DNA of 64,000 nucleotides, taken from positions 1,987,501 to 2,051,500 of the forward strand of contig JAJGOT010000049.1 in assembly GCA_022457155.1 (NCBI GenBank), written 5' to 3'. The notes under the pieces are model-generated. The model searched no databases and had not been told where the DNA came from. It worked only from the letters and a program-made list of their open reading frames with translations. The position numbers were made by a program, and so were the translations under genes. The stretch comes from Cladopsammia gracilis. Taxonomy: Eukaryota > Cnidaria > Anthozoa > Scleractinia > Dendrophylliidae. Below are positions 56,001-57,158 of this stretch, piece by piece; positions within the stretch are counted from its first letter, which is position 1; each line of letters opens with the position of its first letter.

Positions 56001-57116
56001 TATTTCAGTATAAAAAGAAGGAAAATTCATATGCGTCAAATAAATTTTAGGAAATGTTCGTGCTTAACCAATCAGAATAGCAGAAGACAATAGCTAATAA
56101 TTTTGCTTTTTTGATGAAGTTCCCCAAATACAATTTCTTTAAAAAATTGCATGTTGTGCGATTGGGTCTTAAATTACATGAAACCTTTAAAAAATCAAAC
56201 AAAATGCACCTTGAACCCTAACTTTTTAGAAATGAATGAAAAAAGTTAACATTTAACAATTATTGGATGAGGTTGAGCATGATAGCGATAATTATCAAGG
56301 CCAAAGTTTGTGTTATCTGCCGAAGCCGAAGGCTGAAGCGGATAACACAAAAAGTGAGGCCTTGATAATTATCGCTATCATGCGAAAACCGAATCCAATA
56401 ATTGTTTTATTATGCATATTCCTGAGCTGCACTTGTAAAGACAAGAGCGCGCACAAAAAAGTGATCAATGCACAGCAGTCAACTTGTAAGTAAACAACTT
56501 ACGTCACTTCTGCATGCATAAAACTATTGTCTGTAGGTATGACGTAACAGAAACAGCAAGCAATAATTAGCTGCGTGCTTATAGCCAATCAAAATCGAGC
56601 TAGTGACACAAATGTATAATAATCCACGTTAGCACTCTCCTTCTTATGCGGATCATTACTTAAAAGACAATTTGTGATGAATTCGTCTAAATCAATTATG
56701 TGACAAATCAGCAGATACAAACTGGTTTGTAAAACTATACAGTTAAATGTTTAAAGTTACTTTTTAAACTTTTGATCTTCGCAGTGGTGGTCATCGCTTC
56801 GTCAAAAACGCCTATATCCTCATCTTCAACAATTGCGCGTATAACTCCAACCAAACCACGGCCGTTTTCGTCATTTCCACGCATAGGCCGTCAGAACAAA
56901 AAGTCGTTTCCCTATTGGTCAATCGCAGTGGCCGGTGTTGGTATATTCGTTGTCTTCCTCATCGTTTGCCTCGTTCGTAAATGCAGACGACAGAAACATA
57001 ACAGATGTGTTGCAATTTATCGTTATTTCGCTCAAGATTATGCGGACAACGTCTGCGAAGGTATGTCACTAGATAGTTTATCGGGTTGCTTGATGCCAAG
57101 CCTGCCCGATTTATAA
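1413..57116 (+). CDS. SORL1: Sortilin-related receptor-like gene, 3' part (24 exons, 5' end outside window)
   Basis: Twenty-four exons join in frame: 1413-1532, 4788-4943, 5572-5721, 10966-11136, 11644-11775, 13718-13834, 15727-15856, 17136-17323, 18260-18366, 21538-21645, 21794-21872, 22764-22864, 25920-26094, 28705-28799, 29183-29360, 35297-35403, 36864-37154, 37655-37936, 38707-39003, 44657-44968, 45787-46077, 46912-47256, 54031-54211, 56785-57116. All have AG acceptors and GT donors and every phase agrees. The product is six LDLa modules, eleven FN3 domains, a Ser/Thr/Pro stalk, one TM helix and a short tail. In the SorLA family LDLa modules bind ligand and the tail directs endosome-Golgi sorting through retromer and GGA adaptors. 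The first exon starts in phase 1, so coding exons exist upstream. The family call is inferred from domain order and the tail motif. The VPS10 domain is not in the window, so another LDLa-FN3 receptor remains possible. Confidence 0.72.
1860..3975. repeat. Foldback element with about 0.85-kb inverted arms
   Basis: The left arm (about 1860-2700) reappears as reverse complement at about 3083-3975. Shared blocks include the 'cctcggag...aaggcgagacgacgggtaaa' stretch, the 'gcccaatcgg' block, 'ctaatatgaaggct' and the purine-rich A/C tract next to GGTGGCCCAAAAGGGCCAC. The spacer of roughly 380 bp is unique. It lies in intron 1. Lysine-rich and Phe/Cys-rich open frames in the A/C tract are compositional artefacts. 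Confidence 0.75.
3976..4787. other. Intron 1 remainder
   Basis: AT-rich. Short reiterated 'agtttgttaacctg'-type words occur at 4205-4290. No coding, RNA or mobile-element signal is recognised. Confidence 0.5.
4788..4943 (+). CDS. Exon 2: Thr/Pro linker plus LDLa module 2
   Basis: A 156-bp exon, phase 1-1, acceptor TTTATAG and donor GTATGT. It starts with a Thr/Pro-rich linker ([10 protein letters not shown]) and continues with a six-cysteine LDLa module with calcium box [12 protein letters not shown]. The first Cys follows RPVS. The linker could be O-glycosylated. Confidence 0.9.
5572..5721 (+). CDS. Exon 3: LDLa module 3
   Basis: A 150-bp exon, phase 1-1, acceptor TTGTTCAG and donor GTAAGT. 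A Ser/Thr/Pro linker of about 14 residues precedes the module. Cys pattern [17 protein letters not shown], calcium box [12 protein letters not shown]. Confidence 0.9.
5722..6571. other. Intron 3, first part
   Basis: AT-rich intron sequence without a recognisable repeat or conserved frame. Short minus-strand frames here have no family signature. Confidence 0.5.
6572..7060 (-). pseudogene. Crypton/KIAA1958-type tyrosine recombinase N-terminal fragment, broken
   Basis: Read on the minus strand it gives a '[15 protein letters not shown]' region, a frameshift, then [42 protein letters not shown] and, after another frameshift, [13 protein letters not shown] followed by a GTGAG donor. The 'LNYWLSKF...[14 protein letters not shown]' pattern is typical of the N-terminal region of Crypton-derived KIAA1958/QRICH1-like proteins. 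The catalytic recombinase domain is not seen. It is a fossil in intron 3, antisense to the host gene. Family assignment is from remembered motifs. Confidence 0.6.
7997..9125 (-). repeat. 1.2-kb dispersed repeat, copy B (inverted)
   Basis: Reverse complement of copy A in the same block order: 'aggcgacgcgagt', 'ccattagtttatgtt', and the 'ccgcgaaacattccgctagccatga' head near 9040. Copies A and B form inverted arms about 7 kb apart, flanking exons 1-3. Confidence 0.75.
10147..10627. repeat. 15-bp minisatellite (TCCATGTTTTACAAR), about 31 units
   Basis: Near-perfect tandem units with an R position alternating between A and G. Three junctions are shortened by three bases ('ttttcaag'). Because 15 is a multiple of 3, all frames stay open and give reiterated MFYKS-type peptides. 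These have no start context or splice support and are not genes. A reverse-oriented fragment lies at 7927-7996. Confidence 0.92.
10966..11136 (+). CDS. Exon 4: atypical LDLa module 4
   Basis: A 171-bp exon, phase 1-1, acceptor CACTGTAG and donor GTAAGT. The six cysteines are present ([17 protein letters not shown]), but the calcium box is degenerate: [12 protein letters not shown] instead of D-G-x-x-D-C-x-D-x-S-D-E. Calcium binding may be weak or lost here. A Pro/Thr linker precedes the module. Confidence 0.87.
11160..11610. repeat. Degenerate short tandem repeat filling intron 4
   Basis: Recurrent words such as 'ggaggtgtctg', 'gcttatg' and 'tctgctaatg' repeat every 20-35 bp. An open frame across it is a by-product of the repetition. 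Confidence 0.5.
11644..11775 (+). CDS. Exon 5: LDLa module 5
   Basis: A 132-bp exon, phase 1-1, acceptor TTTTCAAG and donor GTAAGC. Cys pattern VTC..YQC..VC..MC..DC..GC with calcium box [12 protein letters not shown]. It lies only 507 bp after exon 4. Confidence 0.9.
12290..12515. repeat. Tandem duplication, unit about 126 bp
   Basis: The block 'tttcctctcctSTCCgYWaatctt' through 'ttgtttatactgtaacattttggttcaatatttt' occurs twice, starting near 12293 and 12419. It lies in intron 5. Confidence 0.65.
13016..13680. repeat. MITE-like segment with weak terminal inverted repeats
   Basis: Ends carry 'gcgcgctgattggctta' near 13050 and its imperfect reverse complement 'taaccaatcagagcgcacgc' near 13635. 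The inside is AT-rich and non-coding. It lies just upstream of exon 6. Confidence 0.4.
13718..13834 (+). CDS. Exon 6: LDLa module 6 (last)
   Basis: A 117-bp exon, phase 1-1, acceptor TTATCAG and donor GTGAGT. Cys pattern SAC..FKC..LC..VC..DC..YC with calcium box [12 protein letters not shown]. This closes the LDLa cluster; the next exon begins the FN3 array. Confidence 0.9.
14878..14928. repeat. (TA)n microsatellite
   Basis: About 25 TA units, preceded by imperfect TATC/TATA tracts from about 14778. It abuts the Penelope-like inverted repeat. Confidence 0.95.
14971..15029 (-). ncRNA. Degenerate hammerhead ribozyme motif (minus strand)
   Basis: The reverse complement has CTGATGA (15025-15019), GAAA (14988-14985), CAGAACTGTC and downstream GCAA, matching the + copy. 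Stem II is disturbed: GTGTAAAGTCC faces GGACCATAC, leaving unpaired A residues. It probably derives from an inverted partner copy of the 15068-15124 motif. Confidence 0.6.
15068..15124 (+). ncRNA. Type I hammerhead ribozyme motif
   Basis: Core CTGATGA (15072-15078), nine-pair stem II GTGTGGTCC/GGACCATAC (15079-15087 with 15098-15106, one G-U), GAAA (15107-15110), a three-pair stem III CAG/CTG with an AA loop, then the TC of the GTC cleavage triplet (15119-15120). Stem I pairs TTGC (15068-15071) with GCAA (15121-15124). Predicted cleavage follows 15120. Very short stem III hammerheads are known from the terminal repeats of Penelope-like elements and may act as dimers. Confidence 0.8.
15131..15560 (+). 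mobile_element. Penelope-like terminal region remnant
   Basis: Follows the hammerhead. It contains an open frame at 15172-15402 with a hydrophobic start ([14 protein letters not shown]) and a 'caacgtttcggccgtcgtggcctttttcagg' block near 15508, similar to blocks near the ends of Penelope-like elements. No reverse transcriptase is seen here; the RT fossil at 52.2-52.9 kb is separate. Assignment rests mainly on the ribozyme. Confidence 0.45.
15727..15856 (+). CDS. Exon 7: FN3 domain 1, N-terminal half
   Basis: A 130-bp exon, phase 1 to 2, acceptor CAACAG and donor GTAAGG. It encodes strands A-C of an FN3 domain with the B-strand Trp in VSITWRP and ends in HRISYR. It is completed by exon 8 with codon CG|G. 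Confidence 0.85.
15923..15955. repeat. (AAAT)n microsatellite
   Basis: About eight tandem AATA units in intron 7. Confidence 0.9.
16300..16850 (+). repeat. Dispersed repeat, copy 1 of a direct pair
   Basis: About 350 bp ('gatgctccacataagaacta' to 'aaaatgcaccttgaacc') recur at 55883-56229 in the same orientation. The shared tail 'ccttcttatgcggatcattactt' is at 16738 here and near 56639 in the other copy, where about 400 bp have been inserted before it. Confidence 0.75.
17136..17323 (+). CDS. Exon 8: FN3 domain 1, C-terminal half
   Basis: A 188-bp exon, phase 2 to 1, acceptor TTGTAG and donor GTAAGT. It shows the [14 protein letters not shown]-strand signature (Leu and Tyr of the tyrosine corner) and ends in a Thr-rich linker. 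Exons 7 and 8 together give 106 codons, one domain. Confidence 0.87.
17340..17640. repeat. Repeat rich in GTTCAACA/TGTTGAAC words
   Basis: At least eight copies of TTCAACA or its complement in both orientations within 300 bp, directly after exon 8. This resembles a decayed MITE with subterminal motifs. Exact ends are not clear. Confidence 0.5.
18260..18366 (+). CDS. Exon 9: FN3 domain 2, first part
   Basis: A 107-bp exon, phase 1 to 0, acceptor CTTCCAG and donor GTAAGA. It reads [10 protein letters not shown] followed by the B strand VQITWEPP and ends ITNYK. This domain is split over three exons (9-11), unlike the others. Confidence 0.86.
18392..19119 (+). mobile_element. TTAA-flanked MITE, 728 bp, copy 1
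   Basis: Bounded by TTAAGGTTACAGTGTACC and its reverse complement GGTACACTGTAACCTTAA, ending in TTAA on both sides (18392-18395, 19116-19119). A second copy of exactly the same length lies inverted at 41269-41996. TTAA targets are typical of piggyBac-type elements, so this may be a non-autonomous derivative. The short frame shared by both copies reflects their similarity and is not a gene. Confidence 0.8.
19120..21229. other. Intron 9 body
   Basis: AT-rich, with no recognised coding or mobile-element signature. CTTGGGCGT near 19190 and CGCCCAAGT near 20839 are short inverted words and could mark an old element, but arms longer than about 10 bp are not convincing. Confidence 0.4.
21230..21480. 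repeat. Tandem repeat with GGTCGCTTA/GAGAGGTG words
   Basis: About 130-bp units built from 'gtggtcgcttaygagaggtg', 'gagtatagtgaattgactrgaataaatttggtatcttgg' and 'aaaagtggtcgctta'. Two nearly complete units plus short extra 19-bp steps are seen upstream of exon 10. Confidence 0.75.
21538..21645 (+). CDS. Exon 10: FN3 domain 2, middle
   Basis: A 108-bp exon, phase 0-0, acceptor TTTTAACAG and donor GTGAAC. It encodes IRYKQY at strand C and the [12 protein letters not shown] region. The intron to exon 11 is only 148 bp. Confidence 0.86.
21763..21790 (+). promoter_or_regulatory. T28 polypyrimidine tract of the exon 11 acceptor
   Basis: Twenty-eight consecutive T followed directly by CAG and exon 11. 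It acts as the pyrimidine tract of a 148-bp intron. Confidence 0.7.
21794..21872 (+). CDS. Exon 11: FN3 domain 2, end
   Basis: A 79-bp exon, phase 0 to 1, donor GTATGG. The acceptor CAG is preceded by 28 consecutive T. It encodes [15 protein letters not shown], the F-G region, and a short linker. Confidence 0.85.
21873..22763. other. Intron 11
   Basis: AT-rich. A (CTAA)n microsatellite of about six units sits at about 22377-22399. Nothing else recognised. Confidence 0.5.
22764..22864 (+). CDS. Exon 12: FN3 domain 3, N-terminal half
   Basis: A 101-bp exon, phase 1 to 0, acceptor CTTTGCAG and donor GTAATT. It reads [11 protein letters not shown] and B strand VVLAWEAP, ending FTIPVL. Confidence 0.86.
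23115..25060 (+). pseudogene. LINE reverse transcriptase C-terminal fossil, split by an insertion
   Basis: Three frames in series give [48 protein letters not shown], then [19 protein letters not shown], then [17 protein letters not shown]. This is the order of the RT thumb and C-terminal region of jockey/CR1-like LINEs. The frame is interrupted near 23569 and apparently resumes near 24897 (VNRCLCDFI stop). The 3' tail runs to an ATT-rich end at about 25045. At least two frameshifts; not functional. Confidence 0.7.
23569..23673. repeat. Double palindrome (nested hairpin) at the edge of an inserted element
   Basis: Outer arms 'aactattatagcgc...gatatcgcctaa' and 'ttaggcgatatc...gcgctataatagtt' enclose an inner hairpin 'cttagccgac/gtcggctaa' centred on GGCCGTAGGCC. 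It marks the left part of the insertion in the LINE. 'Ttataattcaacacattgata' follows at 23674, recurs near 23872 and is inverted near 24868-24893, suggesting an inserted element of 1.2-1.3 kb. Confidence 0.65.
25062..25478. repeat. Tandem repeat, about 125-bp units
   Basis: Three to four units made of 'catgtcatttcatgtcacattcacatcc', 'tctcatttgac', 'gtgaaacatggacatg' and 'actgtgacttgatgtcat'. It lies in intron 12. Confidence 0.7.
25479..25765 (+). mobile_element. tRNA-derived SINE-like repeat, copy 1
   Basis: Includes a pol III-like segment GTCTCGTGGTCAAGCGCC (box A-like) and GATTTCAATTC (box B-like) at 25627-25680. The whole block, from 'aataagctta' through 'gcaatattgcgtta', recurs as reverse complement at 40236-41017, where a LINE splits it. 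Confidence 0.6.
25920..26094 (+). CDS. Exon 13: FN3 domain 3, C-terminal half
   Basis: A 175-bp exon, phase 0 to 1, acceptor AAAATAG and donor GTAAGC. It encodes [11 protein letters not shown], then [20 protein letters not shown], the classic FN3 E-F-G pattern. Confidence 0.88.
26095..27480. other. Intron 13, first part
   Basis: Unremarkable AT-rich sequence with one G-rich run near 26884-26905. The open frame at 26880-27362 begins in this poly-G tract, has no family signature and no splice support, so it is not called. Confidence 0.45.
27600..28078 (+). pseudogene. L2/CR1-like LINE 3' end
   Basis: Frame from 27735 reads [57 protein letters not shown], then a stop at about 27939. This is the conserved RT C-terminus of L2/CR1-type LINEs. 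The tail ends in a (ATTGT)n run at 28058-28075, typical of these families. 5'-truncated; the 5' junction sequence (27605-27700) also starts the repeat at 35525. The word 'aaaaccgagtgtggatgttgacatta' occurs on both sides (27580 and 28193). Confidence 0.75.
28079..28704. other. Intron 13, last part
   Basis: Contains degenerate copies of a block with 'ccgagtgtggatnt' words (28193, 28388) related to 27480-27603. No coding signal. Confidence 0.5.
28705..28799 (+). CDS. Exon 14: FN3 domain 4, N-terminal half
   Basis: A 95-bp exon, phase 1 to 0, acceptor TTAACAG and donor GTAAGT. It reads [10 protein letters not shown] with B strand VVLLSWLPP. Its last 19 bases and the start of its intron are copied in antisense inside a transposable element 1.3 kb downstream (see 30114-30177). 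Confidence 0.88.
29183..29360 (+). CDS. Exon 15: FN3 domain 4, C-terminal half
   Basis: A 178-bp exon, phase 0 to 1, acceptor TTCATACAG and donor GTAAGT. It encodes [12 protein letters not shown], then [14 protein letters not shown] and a basic linker. Confidence 0.87.
30114..30177 (-). other. Antisense copy of exon 14 end plus its splice donor
   Basis: The reverse complement reads CAAACCAGATGGTCAAACGG then TAAGTTTGCTGAA and 'tgtgaaaaccacaatatt', matching 28781-28843. That is the last 19 bases of exon 14, the donor GTAAGT and about 44 bp of intron 14, with about five mismatches. It is a gene-derived fragment within the TIR element. Confidence 0.85.
30187..30594 (-). CDS. Unknown zinc-binding-like ORF (135 codons) inside TIR element
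   Basis: An open frame with FCCVLCVNL near the start and [14 protein letters not shown] about 48 residues later. Paired CxxC motifs before a basic helix resemble ZAD/treble-clef-like N-terminal domains that are common in cnidarian genomes, often with transposons. After the second pair it is Lys-rich and then Ser/Thr-rich. The frame starts inside the right TIR and ends just before the captured host fragment. Function unknown. It could be a relic or a first exon. Confidence 0.4.
   Translation of the reverse strand: MWITRVCCFQDDGKNISTTDFCCVLCVNLIKDTSSRYILHGRSKSGEECLHLINELPLEVNLSGGTEVRYLCKSCLRLLKKRKGLQGKIKKVESQLGFDRTCTESTPSKTSWAVPSFPEKYHLSQYRNTARRIAS
30753..31739. other. Intron 15, between mobile elements
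   Basis: AT-rich. One perfect hairpin TTGGTGCCCC/GGGGCACCAA with a 5-base loop at about 31163-31188, flanked by 'gccatc'/'atggcggc'. No coding signal. Confidence 0.5.
31740..33262. repeat. 1.5-kb palindrome with about 0.6-0.7-kb arms
   Basis: The left arm (about 31740-32445) and right arm (about 32655-33262) are nearly identical reverse complements, from 'gcccacacaaattgtgtgaccgttgttcgta' inward to 'agcgaattgc'. The spacer is about 200 bp. Both arms keep the same open frame ([20 protein letters not shown], 31936-32193 + and 32860-33084 -), differing by a small indel. High arm identity implies a young element or local inverted duplication. No transposase seen. Confidence 0.8.
33240..33510 (+). 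pseudogene. CR1-like LINE RT C-terminal fragment
   Basis: An open frame with [13 protein letters not shown], then [33 protein letters not shown] and [12 protein letters not shown], a very typical CR1/L2 LINE C-terminus. Its 5' side is cut by the palindrome at 31740-33262. It is an intron-15 passenger with no host function inferred. Confidence 0.75.
33640..34640. repeat. Tandem array, about 94-bp units (eight to nine copies)
   Basis: Each unit contains 'aatggtcacaccataggatttcatccacagactcaaaagttagaac' and 'accatgcaaaagtactgctgaa'. Both ends carry 'tctccataattgactctgg' and 'gaaagggttaa'. A single inverted unit is found at 46125-46245. Reading frames inside are repetitive artefacts. Confidence 0.88.
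34650..35296. other. Intron 15, last part
   Basis: No repeat or coding signature recognised. Minus-strand frames here lack any family motif. Confidence 0.45.
35297..35403 (+). CDS. Exon 16: FN3 domain 5, N-terminal half
   Basis: A 107-bp exon, phase 1 to 0, acceptor TGTATCAG and donor GTATGT. It reads [11 protein letters not shown] and B strand SIVLTWEKP, ending PKDIT. This is the last exon that starts at a domain boundary in phase 1. Confidence 0.87.
35525..35789 (+). mobile_element. SINE-like dispersed repeat
   Basis: Starts 'gtaaagtcgcacacgagccagatggccc', continues 'tgggatgctagtccatcgcagggtta', then 'ggtacccatttatacacctgggtggag'. These blocks are widespread in marine invertebrate genomes, to my knowledge. 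The first 85 bp also lie at 27605-27700 next to the LINE 3' end. Confidence 0.6.
35790..36262. repeat. Tandem array, about 89-bp units (five to six copies)
   Basis: Unit blocks: 'aaactctctataaagacagggacaactctctaaggcggacatcaattattggctggttctsrccgaa' and 'ttcacttgttcatctgt'. It starts at the 3' edge of the SINE-like repeat, whose last bases resemble the unit. Confidence 0.88.
36535..36605 (+). other. Degenerate tRNA-like/pol III box segment
   Basis: TTGGTATAGTGGATAAG resembles box A and GGGTTCGAGGC resembles box B, 37 bp apart. T-stem pairing fails (TCGGG opposite CATAC), so it is not a functional tRNA. Possibly a SINE head. Confidence 0.3.
36864..37154 (+). CDS. Exon 17: FN3 domain 5 C-half fused to domain 6 N-half
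   Basis: A 291-bp exon (97 codons), phase 0-0, acceptor TTTTCAG and donor GTAAGA. It begins [11 protein letters not shown], runs through [11 protein letters not shown], crosses the domain boundary at FSAPVGHL and ends in the next B strand TVTLSWSAP. The inter-domain intron seen in domains 1-5 is absent from here on. Confidence 0.88.
37255..37480. repeat. MITE fragment related to 39195-39320
   Basis: Shares 'aacgagttaaagcagacggggacatattgcaaatttccact' with 'aacgggttatagcagacggggagaaatatgcagattttcact' at 39230. Non-coding, in intron 17. Confidence 0.5.
37655..37936 (+). CDS. Exon 18: FN3 domain 6 C-half plus domain 7 N-half
   Basis: A 282-bp exon (94 codons), phase 0-0, acceptor TTATTCAG and donor GTACTT. 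It starts [13 protein letters not shown], with a close Cys pair after strand C, then [12 protein letters not shown], and ends with B strand TIQWDKP of the next domain. Confidence 0.88.
38044..38116. repeat. (ATT)n and (TTG)n microsatellites
   Basis: About 16 ATT units followed by about five TTG units in intron 18. Confidence 0.95.
38117..38706. other. Intron 18, last part
   Basis: Nothing recognised beyond AT-rich intron sequence. Confidence 0.5.
38707..39003 (+). CDS. Exon 19: FN3 domain 7 C-half plus domain 8 N-half
   Basis: A 297-bp exon (99 codons), phase 0-0, acceptor TTACAG and donor GTGAGT. It starts [11 protein letters not shown] and contains a second Cys in SYCYSY, then [14 protein letters not shown]. 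The last part holds VNLYWYRP of domain 8. Confidence 0.88.
39430..40075 (+). repeat. 1.2-kb dispersed repeat, copy D (5'-truncated)
   Basis: Lacks the palindromic head. Shares 'cttgcttcgaggaacttcat', 'gggaatttatgttgatatcaattt', 'gttttggagaaatgtttataaaacgtgctcaaattcagtcg' and 'aaaatagcccggtcg'. Confidence 0.75.
40236..41017 (-). mobile_element. tRNA-derived SINE-like repeat, copy 2, interrupted
   Basis: Reverse complement of 25479-25765 in two parts: 40236-40440 and about 40886-41017. Between them is 445 bp of LINE 3' end. Confidence 0.7.
40441..40887 (+). pseudogene. LINE 3' end nested in the SINE-like repeat
   Basis: Frames give [15 protein letters not shown] and, after a frameshift, [16 protein letters not shown] then IRSLNLGD and a stop: the C-terminal motif order of CR1-like LINEs. 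The tail ends (TTG)n at about 40872-40885. ATGC occurs at both junctions (40440-40443 region and 40886-40889) as a possible short target duplication. Confidence 0.65.
41269..41996 (-). mobile_element. TTAA-flanked MITE, 728 bp, copy 2
   Basis: Reverse complement of 18392-19119, same length and same TTAA borders (41269-41272, 41993-41996). It lies in intron 19. Confidence 0.8.
41997..42944. other. Intron 19, middle
   Basis: No recognised repeat or coding feature. Confidence 0.45.
42945..44015 (+). repeat. 1.2-kb dispersed repeat, copy E
   Basis: Head GCGGAGCTTTCGCGGGCC with GGGCCGAAGGCCCG, the 'cccatactcatagaacctatgcccgtcatttttcatggtcatggctagcggaatg' block and tail 'tgtgcagacggtcgcgtaattctgtttttgagaattgctaaaattg'. 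The tail shows the uninterrupted sequence of the site that carries the hAT-like insertion in copy F. Confidence 0.8.
44016..44656. other. Intron 19, last part
   Basis: AT-rich; nothing recognised. Confidence 0.45.
44651..44656 (+). promoter_or_regulatory. NAGNAG tandem splice acceptor of exon 20
   Basis: TAGCAG before GAATAC. Use of the first AG adds one Gln codon; both keep frame. Confidence 0.6.
44657..44968 (+). CDS. Exon 20: FN3 domain 8 C-half plus domain 9 N-half
   Basis: A 312-bp exon (104 codons), phase 0-0, donor GTAAGT. It starts EYEVRWHC, with a further Cys in TGSCYW. The acceptor is a TAGCAG tandem (NAGNAG), so splicing three bases earlier would add one Gln. I chose 44657 by alignment with the starts of exons 18 and 22. 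It ends with VCHWQPP of domain 9. Confidence 0.86.
44969..45786. other. Intron 20
   Basis: No repeat or coding feature recognised. Confidence 0.5.
45787..46077 (+). CDS. Exon 21: FN3 domain 9 C-half plus domain 10 N-half
   Basis: A 291-bp exon (97 codons), phase 0-0, acceptor GTATAG and donor GTAAAG. Starting at 45787 gives [11 protein letters not shown], which aligns with HYRVYWNC of exon 18. A second in-frame acceptor (TTCCAG, exon start 45796) would drop three residues. It continues with [12 protein letters not shown] and ends with VHLSWNAP. Confidence 0.85.
46125..46245 (-). repeat. Single inverted unit of the 33.6-34.6-kb tandem array
   Basis: The reverse complement contains 'aatggtaccatgcaaaagtactgc', 'aatggtcacaccataggatttt' and 'gacttaaaagttagacc'. 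It lies in intron 21, about 12 kb from the array. Confidence 0.75.
46246..46911. other. Intron 21, rest
   Basis: Nothing recognised. Short overlapping frames on both strands have no motif. Confidence 0.45.
46912..47256 (+). CDS. Exon 22: FN3 domain 10 C-half plus domain 11 N-half
   Basis: A 345-bp exon (115 codons), phase 0-0, acceptor TTTCAG and donor GTAGGC. It starts HYVVITEC and shows [18 protein letters not shown]. The N-half of domain 11 is longer than in its paralogues, with an insert rich in D, N, G, T and H before LLTWGPP. Confidence 0.87.
47257..48214. other. Intron 22, first part
   Basis: Contains 'ccaatcacaacggcgc' and 'ccaatcagaattc' words near 47815-47855, often seen in MITEs, but no terminal repeats could be paired. 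Confidence 0.4.
48215..50326 (+). repeat. 1.2-kb dispersed repeat, copy F, split by insertion
   Basis: Head at 48222 (GCGGAGCTCTCGCGAGCC with CCGAAGGCCCGC) through 'gcagatggtcgcgtaatac' at 49449, resuming at 50225 with 'cgtaatactgtttttgagaattgctaaaattg' and ending near 'gtgcttccgacctttt'. Confidence 0.8.
49450..50224. mobile_element. hAT-like non-autonomous element, 775 bp
   Basis: Perfect 12-bp terminal inverted repeats TAGGGCTGTCCA (49450-49461) and TGGACAGCCCTA (50213-50224). They are flanked by the 8-bp duplication CGTAATAC (49442-49449 and 50225-50232). Other copies of the host repeat show the empty site. Eight-bp duplications and TAGGG-type ends are characteristic of hAT transposons. 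Both subterminal regions contain many 'gagcaacttttg' repeats in the same orientation, possibly transposase-binding sites. No coding capacity. Confidence 0.85.
50327..50357. repeat. Perfect 31-bp palindrome
   Basis: TGTGATAAGCTTAAC, a single G, then GTTAAGCTTATCACA: 15 perfect pairs. It lies at the 3' end of copy F, where other copies have a plain 'cacctaagttaag' region. Confidence 0.9.
50358..51119. other. Intron 22, middle
   Basis: Contains 'ggccgggttgttcaaagcgcggttaagctaaccc' (50401), a MITE-like end, with an imperfect inverted 'cctgggttagcatt' near 50601. No coding signal. Confidence 0.4.
51120..51310 (+). pseudogene. OTU-type cysteine protease fragment
   Basis: The frame reads [40 protein letters not shown], a stop, and after a frameshift [12 protein letters not shown]. 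This matches the catalytic-Cys motif and following blocks of OTU domains carried by some transposons. The usual DGNC is reduced to DC, and stop and frameshift make it a fossil. Confidence 0.65.
51311..52149. other. Intron 22, between fossils
   Basis: AT-rich. It may be remnant of the element that carried the OTU fragment, but no motif is readable. Confidence 0.35.
52150..52880 (+). pseudogene. Penelope-like reverse transcriptase fossil
   Basis: Shifting frames yield [12 protein letters not shown], then [20 protein letters not shown] (about 52566-52630), then [36 protein letters not shown] and [17 protein letters not shown]. The order 'FTLPK-IH / GRPIISG-GPTE-IS / GYP-L---L-E / ILPFV-T-HP' is that of Penelope-like RTs up to the linker before the GIY-YIG nuclease. 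Multiple frameshifts; inactive. The nuclease domain is not seen. Confidence 0.7.
52881..54030. other. Intron 22, last part
   Basis: No coding or clear repeat signature. 'gcaagcaagattttcc' (53857) and 'ctaaaatcttgcttgc' (53969) are inverted short words and may be ends of a small element next to exon 23. Confidence 0.4.
54031..54211 (+). CDS. Exon 23: FN3 domain 11, C-terminal half
   Basis: A 181-bp exon, phase 0 to 1, acceptor TTTCGCAG and donor GTTAGT. It starts VYRIVVTEG and contains [16 protein letters not shown]. It returns to a phase 1 end at the array boundary and joins exon 24. The preceding intron is 6.8 kb of transposon-derived sequence. Confidence 0.86.
54212..55882. other. Intron 23, first part
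   Basis: AT-rich, mostly featureless. The minus-strand stretch 54713-55233 is considered separately. Confidence 0.4.
55106..55233 (-). CDS. Possible small minus-strand coding exon, cysteine-rich
   Basis: From ATG at 55233 the frame gives [17 protein letters not shown] and [13 protein letters not shown], then a good donor (ATAAG|GTATGT) at 55105. CxxC and CxCxxC spacing suggests metal binding. No matching acceptor in the right phase was found: the nearest (54885, before [10 protein letters not shown]) would hit a stop. It may be transposon debris. Family not recognised. Confidence 0.2.
55883..56229 (+). repeat. Dispersed repeat, copy 2 of a direct pair
   Basis: Near-identical to 16306-16650. 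Its continuation 'ctccttcttatgcggatcatt' appears at 56637 after an insertion that includes the hairpin at 56236-56410. Confidence 0.78.
56236..56410. mobile_element. Hairpin MITE head with near-perfect inverted arms
   Basis: Arms 'acaattattggat..cgaataattatcaaggcc' style: 'gcatgatagcgataattatcaaggcc' faces 'ggccttgataattatcgctatcatgc', and 'tgtgttatc' faces 'gataacaca', around the centre GCCGAAGGCTGAAGC. It is part of a roughly 400-bp insertion in the preceding repeat. Confidence 0.75.
56785..57116 (+). CDS. Exon 24: stalk, transmembrane helix and cytoplasmic tail
   Basis: Starts in phase 1 after CTTCGCAG. A Ser/Thr/Pro stalk of about 50 residues precedes the helix [20 protein letters not shown] and a basic stop-transfer RKCRRQK. 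The tail contains YRYFAQDY, comparable to the FANSHY sorting signal of SORL1. Read through, the frame stops at 57114-57116. A good donor (GAAG|GTATGT) sits at 57061, so the real exon may end at 57060, with an unseen last exon carrying an acidic GGA-binding end. The final 18 residues are therefore uncertain. Confidence 0.78.
57061..57066 (+). promoter_or_regulatory. Possible alternative splice donor in the tail exon
   Basis: GTATGT follows GAAG in phase 1, directly after DNVCEG. If used, the open frame to 57116 is intron and the tail continues in another exon. If not, the tail ends [11 protein letters not shown] found no obvious acidic terminal exon downstream in the window. Confidence 0.4.
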
Positions 57117-57158
57117 AATGAGAAGTTTTTGACGCCTATTCTAGAAAATTCTGTTTTG

